The notes beneath the pieces were generated by a model. The model worked only from the letters and a program-made list of their open reading frames with translations. It searched no databases and had not been told where the DNA came from. The position numbers and the translations under genes were made by a program. 64,000 bases of DNA from Tubulanus polymorphus (lineage: Eukaryota > Nemertea > Palaeonemertea > Tubulaniformes > Tubulanidae), in the NCBI RefSeq assembly GCF_964204645.1, contig NC_134034.1:1-64000 (forward strand). The letters run 5' to 3'. Positions 50,262 through 61,300 of this stretch are shown here, piece after piece; position 1 is the first letter of the stretch; every line of letters begins with the position of its first letter.

Positions 50262-53200
50262 TTATTTTTTTCGATATTTATCCTTGATGAATTCTATCGT
50301 CGCTCGGTATCCAAGCTAAAAATAGAACATATAATTGAAATAATCGATGTAGGTAGCGCGGTTCGTGCAGGTGCGCGTTCGCAATCATGTTTAACTCACG
50401 TTTATTATGTATTTTTGATCTTCCATTTCCAAATCAAAATCAGTAGTTTTTAGGTAGTCAGTGTAAATCGGGATCGTCCTTTCTTCGTCAGATTTCTGCA
50501 TTTCAGAAGAAGAAATAAAACAGTTTTAGCCAGAGATAGAGATCATCGTGCAGGGTTCCACAGTCTGGGGCAGGGTTCCACAGTCTGGGGCAGGGTTGCA
50601 CAGTCGGGGGCAGGGTTCCGCAGTCTGGGGCAGGGTGTCCCAGAGGTTAGATTATAGGACAGGCTTCCCAGGAGCAACCCGTCCCAGGAACAACCCATCT
50701 TAGCTAATTACTGATTGAGATATTTTAGGCTTCCCAGGAGCAACCCATCTTAGCTAATTACTGATTGAGATATTTTTACCTTTGCGATATTTGCTCTTAG
50801 ATTGAATTCTATAGAGCTGTATATTTTAGCGAAAAAGTCGCTGATATTTCCAATTTCATTACACGCAAAAAACGACTTGGTTCCGTCTAATAGTGTTACA
50901 CCTTTCTTTTGTATAAACCATATCAGTTCATCGTAGGAGATCTATTAGAAAAAAAGAGTGAGATTGATGACGCATTCTGATTGATTGCTACCGTCAGGAT
51001 TCGAACCTACTTCAAACAGCACCTACATTTCCATCATTGTTTAAATCAATATCCTGAAACATGGCGTCGATATCTCTCTCCTGTCCAAACAGCGCCACCC
51101 AGTGGTCGTTTGTGAAAACAGTTCTCTAGAATAATGATAAACGGAAGTAGAATCAGCGCACATGTTGTAACATGTTAAAACTTTCAGTATTCAGTCATGG
51201 TCCAGTGCCCAGTCATTGTCCAGTGCCCAGTCATTGTCCAGTACCCAGTCATTTCCTAGTGCCCAGTGATTGTACAGTCACCAGTCATTGTCCAGTGCCC
51301 AGTGATTGTACAGTCACCAGTCAATGTCCAGTGCCCAGTGATTGTCCAATGCCCAGTCATTGTCCAGTACCCAGTCATTTCCTAGTGCCCAGTGATTGTA
51401 CAGTCACCAGTCATTGTCCAGTGCCCAGTGATTGTACAGTCACCAGTCAATGTCCAGTGCCCAGTGATTGTCCAATGCCCAGTCATTGTCCAGTACCCAG
51501 TCATTTCCTAGTGCCCAGTGATTGTACAGTCACCAGTCAATGTCCAGTGCCCAGTCATTGTCCAATGTACAGTAAGCGCCATTAAGTGCCTTACAGTGGT
51601 TAGAATTCAAATTTATCTCAATTCTATAACGCGGAGGTTTTTGATTGACGACTGCAGCTACTGGTTTTACTGGTTAACAACAGACCCTCGACTGCCAGAG
51701 GTTACCTCATCCAGTGCAACTCGTAACTCATCGATATCTATCTGTCCGTCTCCGTTTTTATCCGCGGCCGCGAGAACTTTCAGAAACACTTTCGCTGCTT
51801 CAGAAACTTTACTCCGTTCGATCGTGATTTTAGAATTTTTCTCCAACATCGATTTCCGTTTCCTACGAAAAGAATTGACAATGTATTATATAAAAGTTAC
51901 TGCGGTAATCGAGGATCCGCTAGGTGCGCTAGTGTACACAATACCTCATTAATCGAGTTTCTGGTCGTTTCGGAATCGAATTTTGCCATTTCAACCAAAT
52001 TTCCTTCGACAATTCCGGTTCCTCGATATCAAACTGTAGTCAAAAATCAATAATCAACGTATGTAGGCACATCAATGTGACACCTGAGGAGGTGCGCGGT
52101 AAATACAGCTGATTGAAGAAGGGGTGTGGCTACGGGCAGCTGATTGACAGAACTCCAAGTGAACGTCGAGCGTCACTCGATGTTTAAGTGGCTTGTTGAA
52201 ATTCACGGTGTATATATATATATTACACCGGTGCTGGGTGCGACAGTCACGAGTGAATACATACCAAAATGGCGCCTATTGATTTATTATTGATTTGCCC
52301 GAAAGGAGCTTCCGGTGAATCGATCATGTGCAGAAATGAATGTTCCTTTTTCAAACTCAAATACCAGCCTATAAATTCAACAACAGAAAACTCGTTTCAG
52401 TGACTGTTTTATAGCTAGTTTTTAAACTCTTACCGTCTTACCATCGAATGCGTTGATTGGATAGTTTAGAAGTATTCCACCATCTGAGTAGTACTCCTCG
52501 TGATTGAGCTGCTTGCTGTAAACAATCGGCTGATAAACAACTGTAAAATACGGAATTCGAAACTTCATTTATTTGAAAACTGCACATTTTACCAGGAGGA
52601 GGCCTATCATATATAAATATGTTTGATTGAATTTGAAACAGCTGAACAGACTTGAACACTGCGAATCACTCTCTGAAACCTAATATATATTTGAAGTATG
52701 GAGTCGAAAATAAAAAGGTAATATATTCCATGGTGCCAGTTGTGATAATTACGTGGTAAAGCCATAGACATCAATACAGCTTTGTAAATAGGTAAATCCG
52801 GGGTAGTTTTAACGTGACAATATTCAATTCTCATCGAACTAACATTAGTTACTACGATACACAGTTCTTTACCAGTTTTCTTGTAAAACTGAAATAGAAA
52901 CAATAATCAATTACTGTCAAACTCCGTCATGTCCATAAAGTTCTACCCCGATTTTACATTAAAGCGGCCATCTTGGATTTTGATGAAGGAAGAGTTTATC
53001 AAGATTTCCTCCAAGTCTCACGTGACAGCCACTTGTTCGTCACGTGGTATTTCAAATACTGCGAGGTGTGATTTTTCTTACCTCGGTAAAAGTGATTTCG
53101 GGATCGTGCTGTTTGTCTTGAAGAATTTGGTGAACGAAATCACGGATGTTTTCGCCGGCGTTCCAACCGAATCGAGTTAAAATATTGGGTAAAAATGAAA

Positions 53201-54395
53201 GAGGAGACATCCCTGAAAATAAAACATATACATGGCTGTATGAAATCTGAGAAGATACGGAGATTCGAACCCACCTGAAATCTAAATGCGGGGTCGAACC
53301 CTGAAAAAACCCGGTTAGAAATTCGAAATATACCTGGTTTAAGGTTTTTCATGCAGTAAATAGAATGTTCAGTAATTTCCTCGGAACTCAAACCTATAGC
53401 ACCCATTACTGCATAAAGTGATCCGATACTGGCACCAGCGAAACGTTTTAATTTGTGTAGAATACCTAAATCACTGAGAGCCTGAATCAAAATAAACAAC
53501 TTTACACATTTACCAGATTTTTGCCTCGGATCCACACATTACACTGATACCTGCTGCATTAGAATGACATCACAAATAGTGGGGACACAGGGGGACTAGG
53601 GGGGAGGGCTAGGGGGGGGCTACGTATATGAGAAATCGACTGTTTTCACTCTAGATTCAGGACACTTTAATGAAGGTATTTAAACACCGTCAGCTGTTTG
53701 TAACTACGAGATTGAAATCCACTTTTTGATGGGGAAATGTATCTGATTTGTATAGAACTACGAATTGAGTGACGAAATAAAAAATGTACCGCGCACAAGA
53801 TCAAGTTTCGAAATATTTTTAACCAACACGTGTTCAATGGTAAAACATATATTCTATATATTCAGTATGATTGTGTATAATGTACGAGTATAAATTGTAC
53901 ATTGAACATTTTGATGGAAATTAATATCACAAACTTTCATTACTTTTTGAAAATACGATCGATCCTTTCTGTATTATATACTGATTACTATAGATTATAT
54001 TTGACTTCGAGGGATGAGCTTTACACTGAACCCAGTTGGGAATCGAGAGTCAAATTAAACTCACACAACTGTGGAACTGGATTCAGAGTTCACAACTGTG
54101 GAACTGGATTCAGAGTTCACAACTGTGGAACTGGGTCCATAGTCAAATTAAACTTAAATATGCGTAACTGTGTAACTGTGTAACTGTGTAACTGTGGAAC
54201 AGTGTTTACCTGATACATTCCGGCATAAGCGATACCTTTAACTCCTCCACCTTCGAGAACGAGATTTTCAAAATCAATTTCTGATGTGTTGATATCTCTG
54301 GAATCCAATTGATCTTTAAACGACTCGATTATTTTAACGGTTTGTCTTCGGTGAATTTCGTTTAAACTGGCGCCGAAAACTAGAGAATTACCCAT
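50262..54395 (-). CDS. Patatin-like phospholipase with two EF-hands, 12 coding exons, 486 aa
   Basis: Minus-strand exons: 54395-54210, 53481-53334, 53212-53082, 52888-52753, 52540-52442, 52368-52265, 52033-51945, 51862-51706, 51125-51027, 50941-50780, 50495-50400 and 50315-50262; phases fit and the total is 1461 nt. The patatin fold has the oxyanion loop GGGVKG (49-54), nucleophile Ser80 in GASIG and catalytic Asp220 in DGG, so lipid acyl hydrolase activity is expected. EF-hand loops are DKNGDGQIDIDE (332-343) and DLNNDGNISYDE (377-388, split by an intron), implying calcium control. The C-terminus reads LGYRATIEF. No signal peptide seen. Start chosen at the ATG 7 nt inside an exon; upstream exons may be untranslated. 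The patatin/EF-hand pairing is uncommon as far as I know. Confidence 0.88.
50545..50640. repeat. 20-bp minisatellite, about 5 copies
   Basis: Unit CAGGGTTCCACAGTCTGGGG in a patatin-gene intron, with small variants. Confidence 0.85.
51180..51575. repeat. Higher-order minisatellite in a patatin-gene intron
   Basis: About 33 copies of a ~12-bp unit (CCAGTCATTGT / CCAGTGCCCAGT variants), organised in larger blocks of about 120 bp, between exons 8 and 9. Open frames in it are artefacts. Confidence 0.9.
54055..54200. repeat. Minisatellite next to patatin exon 1 donor
   Basis: Three copies of a 27-bp unit around CACAACTGTGGAACTGG, then short GTGTAACT units, within a few bases of the splice donor of the first coding exon. 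Confidence 0.85.
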
Positions 54396-56284
54396 CTCTC
54401 TGAAACTATAAAAAAACTATCCAGGGCTGATTTAGATCCGTCTAGCCAAAATATAATAAGGCCGATACGAGTTCTCGCGACCTCCTGGTGACCTCCTGGT
54501 GACGCTATCGAATTAAAGTATCTTAACTCTTTAGTTTTTGAGATGAGTGATCATCATCCCTCGCAAACTAGAATGACTGCCGGATATAGCACGACCTGTA
54601 TTTCGTAATGATATACAGATTTAATATTCATCCTGCAGATATTCACTCTTTAAAACAACAAGATCTACTGTTAATTAGCAACTTTCATATTCACTCCAGT
54701 ACCAAGCAGCTGGGACGAGTCAGTCAGGGACGCTCAGTGTGGCGAGTGTGGCCATTTACAGCTGTCCCAGCACCAATGAAATTGTTGTTGATACTGGTAC
54801 TGTGTTTGAGAGTGAACTAGTGCAATTAGAGACCGGCATTAAATCGTATACAATTAATTCGTCAAACGAAGGTGAATTTTCAACGCCACAACTATCTCCT
54901 GAAAAGGGCGGTAAAAAGACTGAATAAGTCCTATAAGTCTCACAGCTCACGGTTCCGGTTCCTGATATCAACTTCTCATATGATGGCCACAAATCCGGGT
55001 GCAATCATCACATTACCTACTAGTGATTCATCTATTTACAATTCTAGAAACGATGTCTGCCTCCATGAATCCCCCTATGACATCATCTAATTATCTACTA
55101 GTGATTTGATCTATAGACACTTCTAGAATTGATAGCATCATATATTTACCTCGAGATCTCTCCGGAAACCCCTCCCTATCACATCAGTGAATCCTCTCTG
55201 TTAACTGTTGTCTGTATGACCAGATAACTTAGTCCATAGTTTAGAATGAGATTTAATTGTTTTAATAGACACATCAATCATTTAAATTCGAAATAAAATC
55301 GTGACCGTTCGACCGTTATTTCAACATGTGACACGATTAACACGAACATCGTCTATAACCGATTGAACTCGATGTGATGTGATGACCTAGACCTCCCAAC
55401 CCCTTCCCAGAAAACACATTCCCGACACGACAGAGTAACGTTATTAATTGTTATTTACCTGTGATATGAATGAAAGTTTCCCGCACTTTTCCGCGTAGAA
55501 TCGCCTTAAATATCGATGAACAGATCGAAAATAAAACTGTTCAGCCGGATATAAATACATATGTTTCATCAAACAGCTGCAGGTGAAGAGACCTGAATGG
55601 TCCAATAAACCAATATCATTCACTTTCAAACGGCGTTTAACCCGTGTTTTGTTTAAAGAACGGTAAATATTTTATATCATTATTTTTAATATTTATGGAT
55701 GTTAGAGGAAATTGAATGTAGAAAAATAAATTTATGCTGGAAGTGATTTTAATGTTGTTAGATTGGATATAGAACCAAAATGGGCTTGGACTGTTCTTAT
55801 CTAAACGTGGCCCCGGGCAACTAGGCCCAGCTTTACAGCCCTATACACTGCTGGAAAGTTAATCCCGTACATTCTTAAACAGCAATGATAAACACTGTAA
55901 TAGTTAAATCTATGCGGAGACATTCACCAACTCGCCATCTAGCGGAATTGCTTGATCGCACAGGGTTGGACAATCGGCTTGATAAGAAGAAGTTAAAATA
56001 TCACTTGCTGATTAAAAAGAAGCAAATTCGATAGAATAGAAGGTTTTAAATTAGAATTATTTCGCAAAGGAAGATACCACACTTGATTTCGGGGATTCAT
56101 TCTGAAAAATTCCTGGATTAAACGCGATGATTTTTTGTTTGTTTTTATTTTCTCCTCACATTCATCGTTAATCGATATCACACGCGCTTTAATTAATGAC
56201 ATTTAATATAAAACCGCCTTATTTATAATAAACACCGAACATTATATGAATGTTTATGCATTAGTAGATAATATAGGACGGCTT
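54396..56284 (-). other. Upstream region of the patatin gene, possible 5' exon
   Basis: The first coding exon begins at an acceptor at 54402 (TAGTTTCAG). An open stretch 55459-55629 (minus) ends in CACAG|GTAAAT, a good donor. Joining it to the acceptor at 54402 in its own open frame reaches a stop, so it is more likely untranslated or unrelated. A 69-codon ATG frame at 55993-56202 has no recognisable domain. Confidence 0.35.
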
Positions 56285-56461
56285 GTACCGGTACCGCGCA
56301 TGCGGACCAGTTTGTCTTTCTTAGACTTGTTGTCGGTTGGGACTAGTTTAGACCTCTCAGGCGCTGAACGGGTCTCAGTTCGGCAGCGGCGGCGGCGGAA
56401 CCGTGTTTTCTAAAGGACATCGTCTCATAGTCAGGATTTACCCTTCAAAAAAACTCAAGAG
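56285..56461 (+). promoter_or_regulatory. GC-rich promoter-like region and possible non-coding first exon
   Basis: Contains CCGCGCATGCGG (NRF1-like) and a GCGGCGGCGGCGG run, and ends at AAGAG|GTAATTTC, a fair donor. It could serve the lachesin-like gene to the right, the patatin gene to the left, or both. Confidence 0.35.
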
Positions 56462-58332
56462 GTAATTTCTATATAATTGTCTATTATAAACCTGTTATTT
56501 AAGGGATAAAGGTTTGGGTAAGATTCGAAATGTCTTTATTAATGCAAAGTTAGGATGAGAGATAGAGGTTTGGGGGATAACACACCTAATTAAGGCAGAG
56601 ATACCCCATCCTAGTTCGAGCTGCAGACAGCTGGTGGGTTAGTCAAACGCCATCGTATGGTGTAAAAAGGTACGTTGCTTTTGGGAGGGTCTAAGTTCCA
56701 GCTATCTTTGTTGAATTGGTTTTTTAGGAGAAAACCTTTCTAAAATGTATACATATTTCAAGAATATTAACTATTTCAAGAATTATTGCGCAAAAAATCA
56801 AAGACCCTTCAGAATTGTTCATGTTTGTTGTTGTCTCGAACTCTAACGTAATCCAGGTCAACGACACCGGTTATAAATAAAGGGTCTTCGCCCTTTTCGG
56901 TTGTCTGTGGTCTGAAGAACTTATTGCGTTCAAATATCTTCGATAAATAGATGTAATAAATATAGGTCATGATGAGACTTGAAATTCGAGCCGAATTGAA
57001 GAATGTTTGTCTAGGTTTTTAGACGTCATTTGAAATATGAGGAGAGAGACATCGTTCAGATTGGTCACCGATATTTACAGAGTTTAATCCGGCCACCTTT
57101 TCATTCTTCAATTCTGTAAATGACTAATTTCTCTTAAAGACTTTGATGACTCAGTAAAATTATGATTAGTTACTATTGACGACCTATTCATTTTCAATGA
57201 CTGTTGAATAACTTTCGTAATTCTGCTGATATTGTTGATAATTGTGAAACTGTTTGGCGGCCAATATAACTGACACATAGCTGTTATAGTAATGATCTAA
57301 TAGCGCAGATTCGAATTGGAGGCCCCGATACACAAAGTCTAGATTTGTGCTATTCAGGACCAGTTTTTTAGTATTTATTATATATTCAATCGAATAGTTT
57401 TTGCTTGAATCATTTTTTTCCTCTTTTTCAAGTATAAACAATATCGTAATGAGGTCACATGAGCATTGCGCATGCGCAACAACATAAGAAAAAGGAATTA
57501 ATTCATCGACCAAGTGACTTAGAAAATAGACTAATTTTTTCAGATGAGGCAAAATTAGATTCGCTCGAATTCAAACTGCCTCCTATAAATGTGGACCCAG
57601 TTCCACAGTTCCACAGTTTGAGAGGTGAATGTGTGGAGTTTGAATGGTAATTTGAGTGTATAGAGGAGTTAAGGGTGGAACTGTATCCACAGCCGCTGCC
57701 GTTAAACCGGTGCCTAGGAATTAATACATAATCTATTCACGATATGCGCATGCGTGATGTTTTGAATCAGTCGGTTGGCGACATCTGTAGTTTCATCGTT
57801 ATTTGGAACAGACTGTAATAGAGCCGCCCTAGTACTACTGGTTACTATTGGTATTTAATGCTGACCGATTTGTCAATTATTTATTGATATCGACTCCGAT
57901 TTGGATGCATCATTGATATTCTATCTGGTTTTTATCGGGTAGGTCGTTTTAAAGATGTTTAAATCGTTGTGTTTTAGGTGCTGTTTGTGACGGTGTTTGT
58001 GTAACATGGCTTCCTCCTGGAACCTGTACGCACGGGCGGGCGGGGGGGGGGGGTGGTAGGGGGTGCGGGGGAGCTGCTGATTCTACGTGGATCGCGGAAC
58101 TTCGTTTACATCTAAAATTGATAATGAACGAAACAATCTTTGAAATAAATTCTATATTCAAAATAGGTAGCATCAGTCATCAGGTCACCTCCCTCTCGAC
58201 TACCCCTGAGGGGGAGGGGAGGGGGGGGGGGGTTGACAGCGCAAATTCTCACCCTGTTCAAGAACCAACACCACACAAATTAATACATGGTTTTTATTCA
58301 AAAATCTAAAATGTTCAAATATTTTGTTTCAG
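56462..58332. other. Intergenic/intronic region upstream of the lachesin-like gene
   Basis: No supportable coding exon. Notable items: the palindrome TTGCGCATGCGCAA near 57465, a second GCGCATGCG near 57745, and G-runs near 58040 and 58215. A 122-codon minus-strand frame (57184-57552) shows no domain. Confidence 0.4.
57465..57478. promoter_or_regulatory. Palindromic NRF1-type site
   Basis: TTGCGCATGCGCAA is a perfect 14-bp palindrome containing the full NRF1 consensus. No gene start was found next to it; a non-coding first exon nearby is possible. Confidence 0.4.
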
Positions 58333-58379
58333 TAACAAGAATCAAAAACTGATGATACGTGGATAAGAGTCACGTGACA

Positions 58380-61300
58380 ATGATGAAATATATCGTGTTA
58401 TTGGGACCGATACTGGCCGTCCTCTTTCTATTGACAGTAACAGGTAAAACCTCTACCAATAAACATTGAGTACATCTGAACCTAGATTTACAATGATTAA
58501 TAGAAGTTGTTTCATGTCTGTTGTTAAATGACCCGGTCATAAATTTACCGCCTTGACGGGTGTTTGATGTCTGAACTTATTGTCTGAGTCCGCGTCGCGG
58601 TCAGTGAGATATGAGTCTCACTTAGGTTTGAATACTGGACTCTCTGGTCGCCGGGGAGGGTAGAGCCTCACCGGGGAGGGTAGAGCCTCGCCGGGGAGGG
58701 TAGAGCCTCGCCGGGGAGGGTAGAGCCTTGCCGCGGAGGGTAGAGCCTCGCCGGGGAGAGTAGAGCCTCACCGGGGAGGGTAGAGTCTAGCCGGGGAGGG
58801 TAGAGCCTCGCCGGGGAGGGTAGAGCCTCACCGCGGAGGTTAGAGCCTCACCGCGGAGAGTAGAGCCTCATAACGTAGGTTCCAGGTGAATATTCATGTC
58901 TCAAATCGAGCGCAAAACGAAGCACTTAAAATCGACATCAACGATATTTACAAACCTGTCTTAATAAGTCAAGAATGATTGAATAGTTTTTCACCGTTAT
59001 TTTATTCGTCGAATAGTTTTTAAACTTTAGAGAAATATATAATTGTGAGACTAGAGTTAGACTAGAATGGACTAGAGTTAGACTAGAATGGACTAGAGTT
59101 AGACTAGAATGGACTAGAGTTAGACTAGAATGGACTAGAGTTAGACTAGAATGGACTAGAGTTAGACCAGAATGGACTAGAGTTAGACCAGAATGGACTA
59201 GAGTTAGACTAGAATTAGGTTAAAAACTGCGGATTGAATGACAGAAATACAACAGTGAAATACCACGATATACAACACTTATATTTGTACAATCATTGAA
59301 ATACGACCGAACTCATTTCTATAAATGTTTACCGACATATAATGAGAATTTTAAACCAAAGTAAACCAGAGAGGGCTGGAATTGTTATTTTTGGTATTTG
59401 AGAAGGTATCTAGTTAAACTCGGTCAGTTTGTGTTGGGATCCACTGATAGTGAGCTTCCCTACTGCGTTAACTGATATCGAGCACCCACCTAGAACCACC
59501 TAGAACCACCTAGGGCAATTAGGGCACCTAGAACCACCTAGAACCACCTAGGACACCTGGAACCACCTATAGGGCACCTAGAACCCAGGACTACGGAATT
59601 GGTTCTCCCCCTCCCCCTGTATTGTGTTGAAGATAGAAGTATCAATTTCAGGCATCCTAATTAGAATGTTCTCTTTGTTCTGCACTATAGATGGCGCTGA
59701 ACGGGACCAGTCTGTGATCACGAAGAGTATCAGAGGTCAGATAGTTCACACGGGAGCCACCGCTTATTTGAACTGCACAGTTTCGAATCCATTTAATTAT
59801 CCGGTAAGAGTTATGTGTGCAGTAAATATATAAAATCTCAGCACAATGAGAATGGAAAAATGAAATATGTCGTTGAGGTAGAGATGGAATTTGGCTTAAT
59901 CAACATTTCAACTTTATCCATTTACACGAATATGTCGCAATTTTATTTTTCATTCTAAGTGTCAGATTTTCATGGTTTCGTCAATATTTAACACGGTTCA
60001 AGACGCATAAAAACTTAAGGCTTTAAGAAACCCGAAGCTCCATGATGTACAGTCATATCTCCACCGTGTTTAACTACTGCCTGTTTATTTTCGTACGAAA
60101 GCTTTGTTAAAATCAGCACAAAAAATGCGTCTATTGAAACTCGTGGAGCTCGATTGAAATCTAGTATAAACCGGTTCCACCAGGAATCATTTCGCTGCTT
60201 TTTAGTGACATTAAGTTTTGTTCCTTCGATATGATTAAAATATGAAAGGATTTCAGTGAGACCGGTTCTGTCGGACTAGGCCAGTGCCACGGAGGGTGGG
60301 GCAGGGTAACTAGACCGGTTCTGTCGGACTAGGCCAGTGCCACGGAGGGTGGGGCAGGGTAACTAGACCGGTTCTGTCGGACTAGGCCAGTGCCACGGAG
60401 GGTGGGGTAGGGTAAATCTAGACCGGTTCTGTCGGACTAGGCCATTGCCGGAGGGTAAACCTTAGTGTCTGTATGAAACCTTTTCAATTAAGAATTTTTG
60501 ATTTTGTTTGTACAAAAAATATTTACAATCAATCCAGAAATATGAGTTATTGTGGGAAATGTGTTTATTCCACGAGAAACCTCTAGATTATGAATGAATT
60601 TGTGGAAAGCGTTTTACTTCGAAATACGTAAAATTCTTAAATTTCGAGATGTTTTTATGATAAAAGATGTTTATCTGTAGGTGAAATGAGGGTTCGGGGT
60701 TATAATATGTCTATATTCTCGGTTGTTTGTAGGTTCACTGGTGGCGTATTATTGGACCTAAAAACATGGTTCCATTGGCCACAAATACGGGAATAAACAT
60801 CATTAATTATCCGGTATCGAACGGTAAAAACAAGTACGAGATATTATTAAAACGTCAATCAGGACGCATCAAGCAGTATGTGTTAGTGATCAGGTCTGTA
60901 CAACAGGAAGATGCCGGTAAATACAGGTGTCAAATAGCTGTTCCTAATGTCGTCGATTCACCGTTCAAAGATGGTTCATTAGTCGTTCAACGTAAGTATA
61001 AACCGTCCTATGTTTGGAGGAAATCAGAATAATTTCATTTCTGTACGAGTCCTAGGACGCAACACAAACATGTGCTATGAATTTTGCAAGTTGGAACTTC
61101 CAAAAAACCACCAGTATCAGCAATATTTGTACCGCGTTCTGGTTTCTATAGAAATGAATGTATTCATTTCAGAAAAACACGCGATGACTTCACGACCTTG
61201 ATATCGCGTACTGAACCGCGCTGATGTCACCGGATTAGGTTCGAATCCCATATTTATACGAATTTGACGAATTGTATTTTAGGCTCACCGATGATTGACA

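Noticed and set aside
50990-51012. tRNA gene on minus strand
   Set aside because: Only a B-box-like GGTTCGAATCC is present. No A box at tRNA distance; similar lone motifs near 46350, 53262 and 61241 are probably old SINE debris or chance.
57184-57552. 122-aa minus-strand open frame
   Set aside because: No domain, signal peptide or splice context recognised; AT-rich chance frame is more likely.
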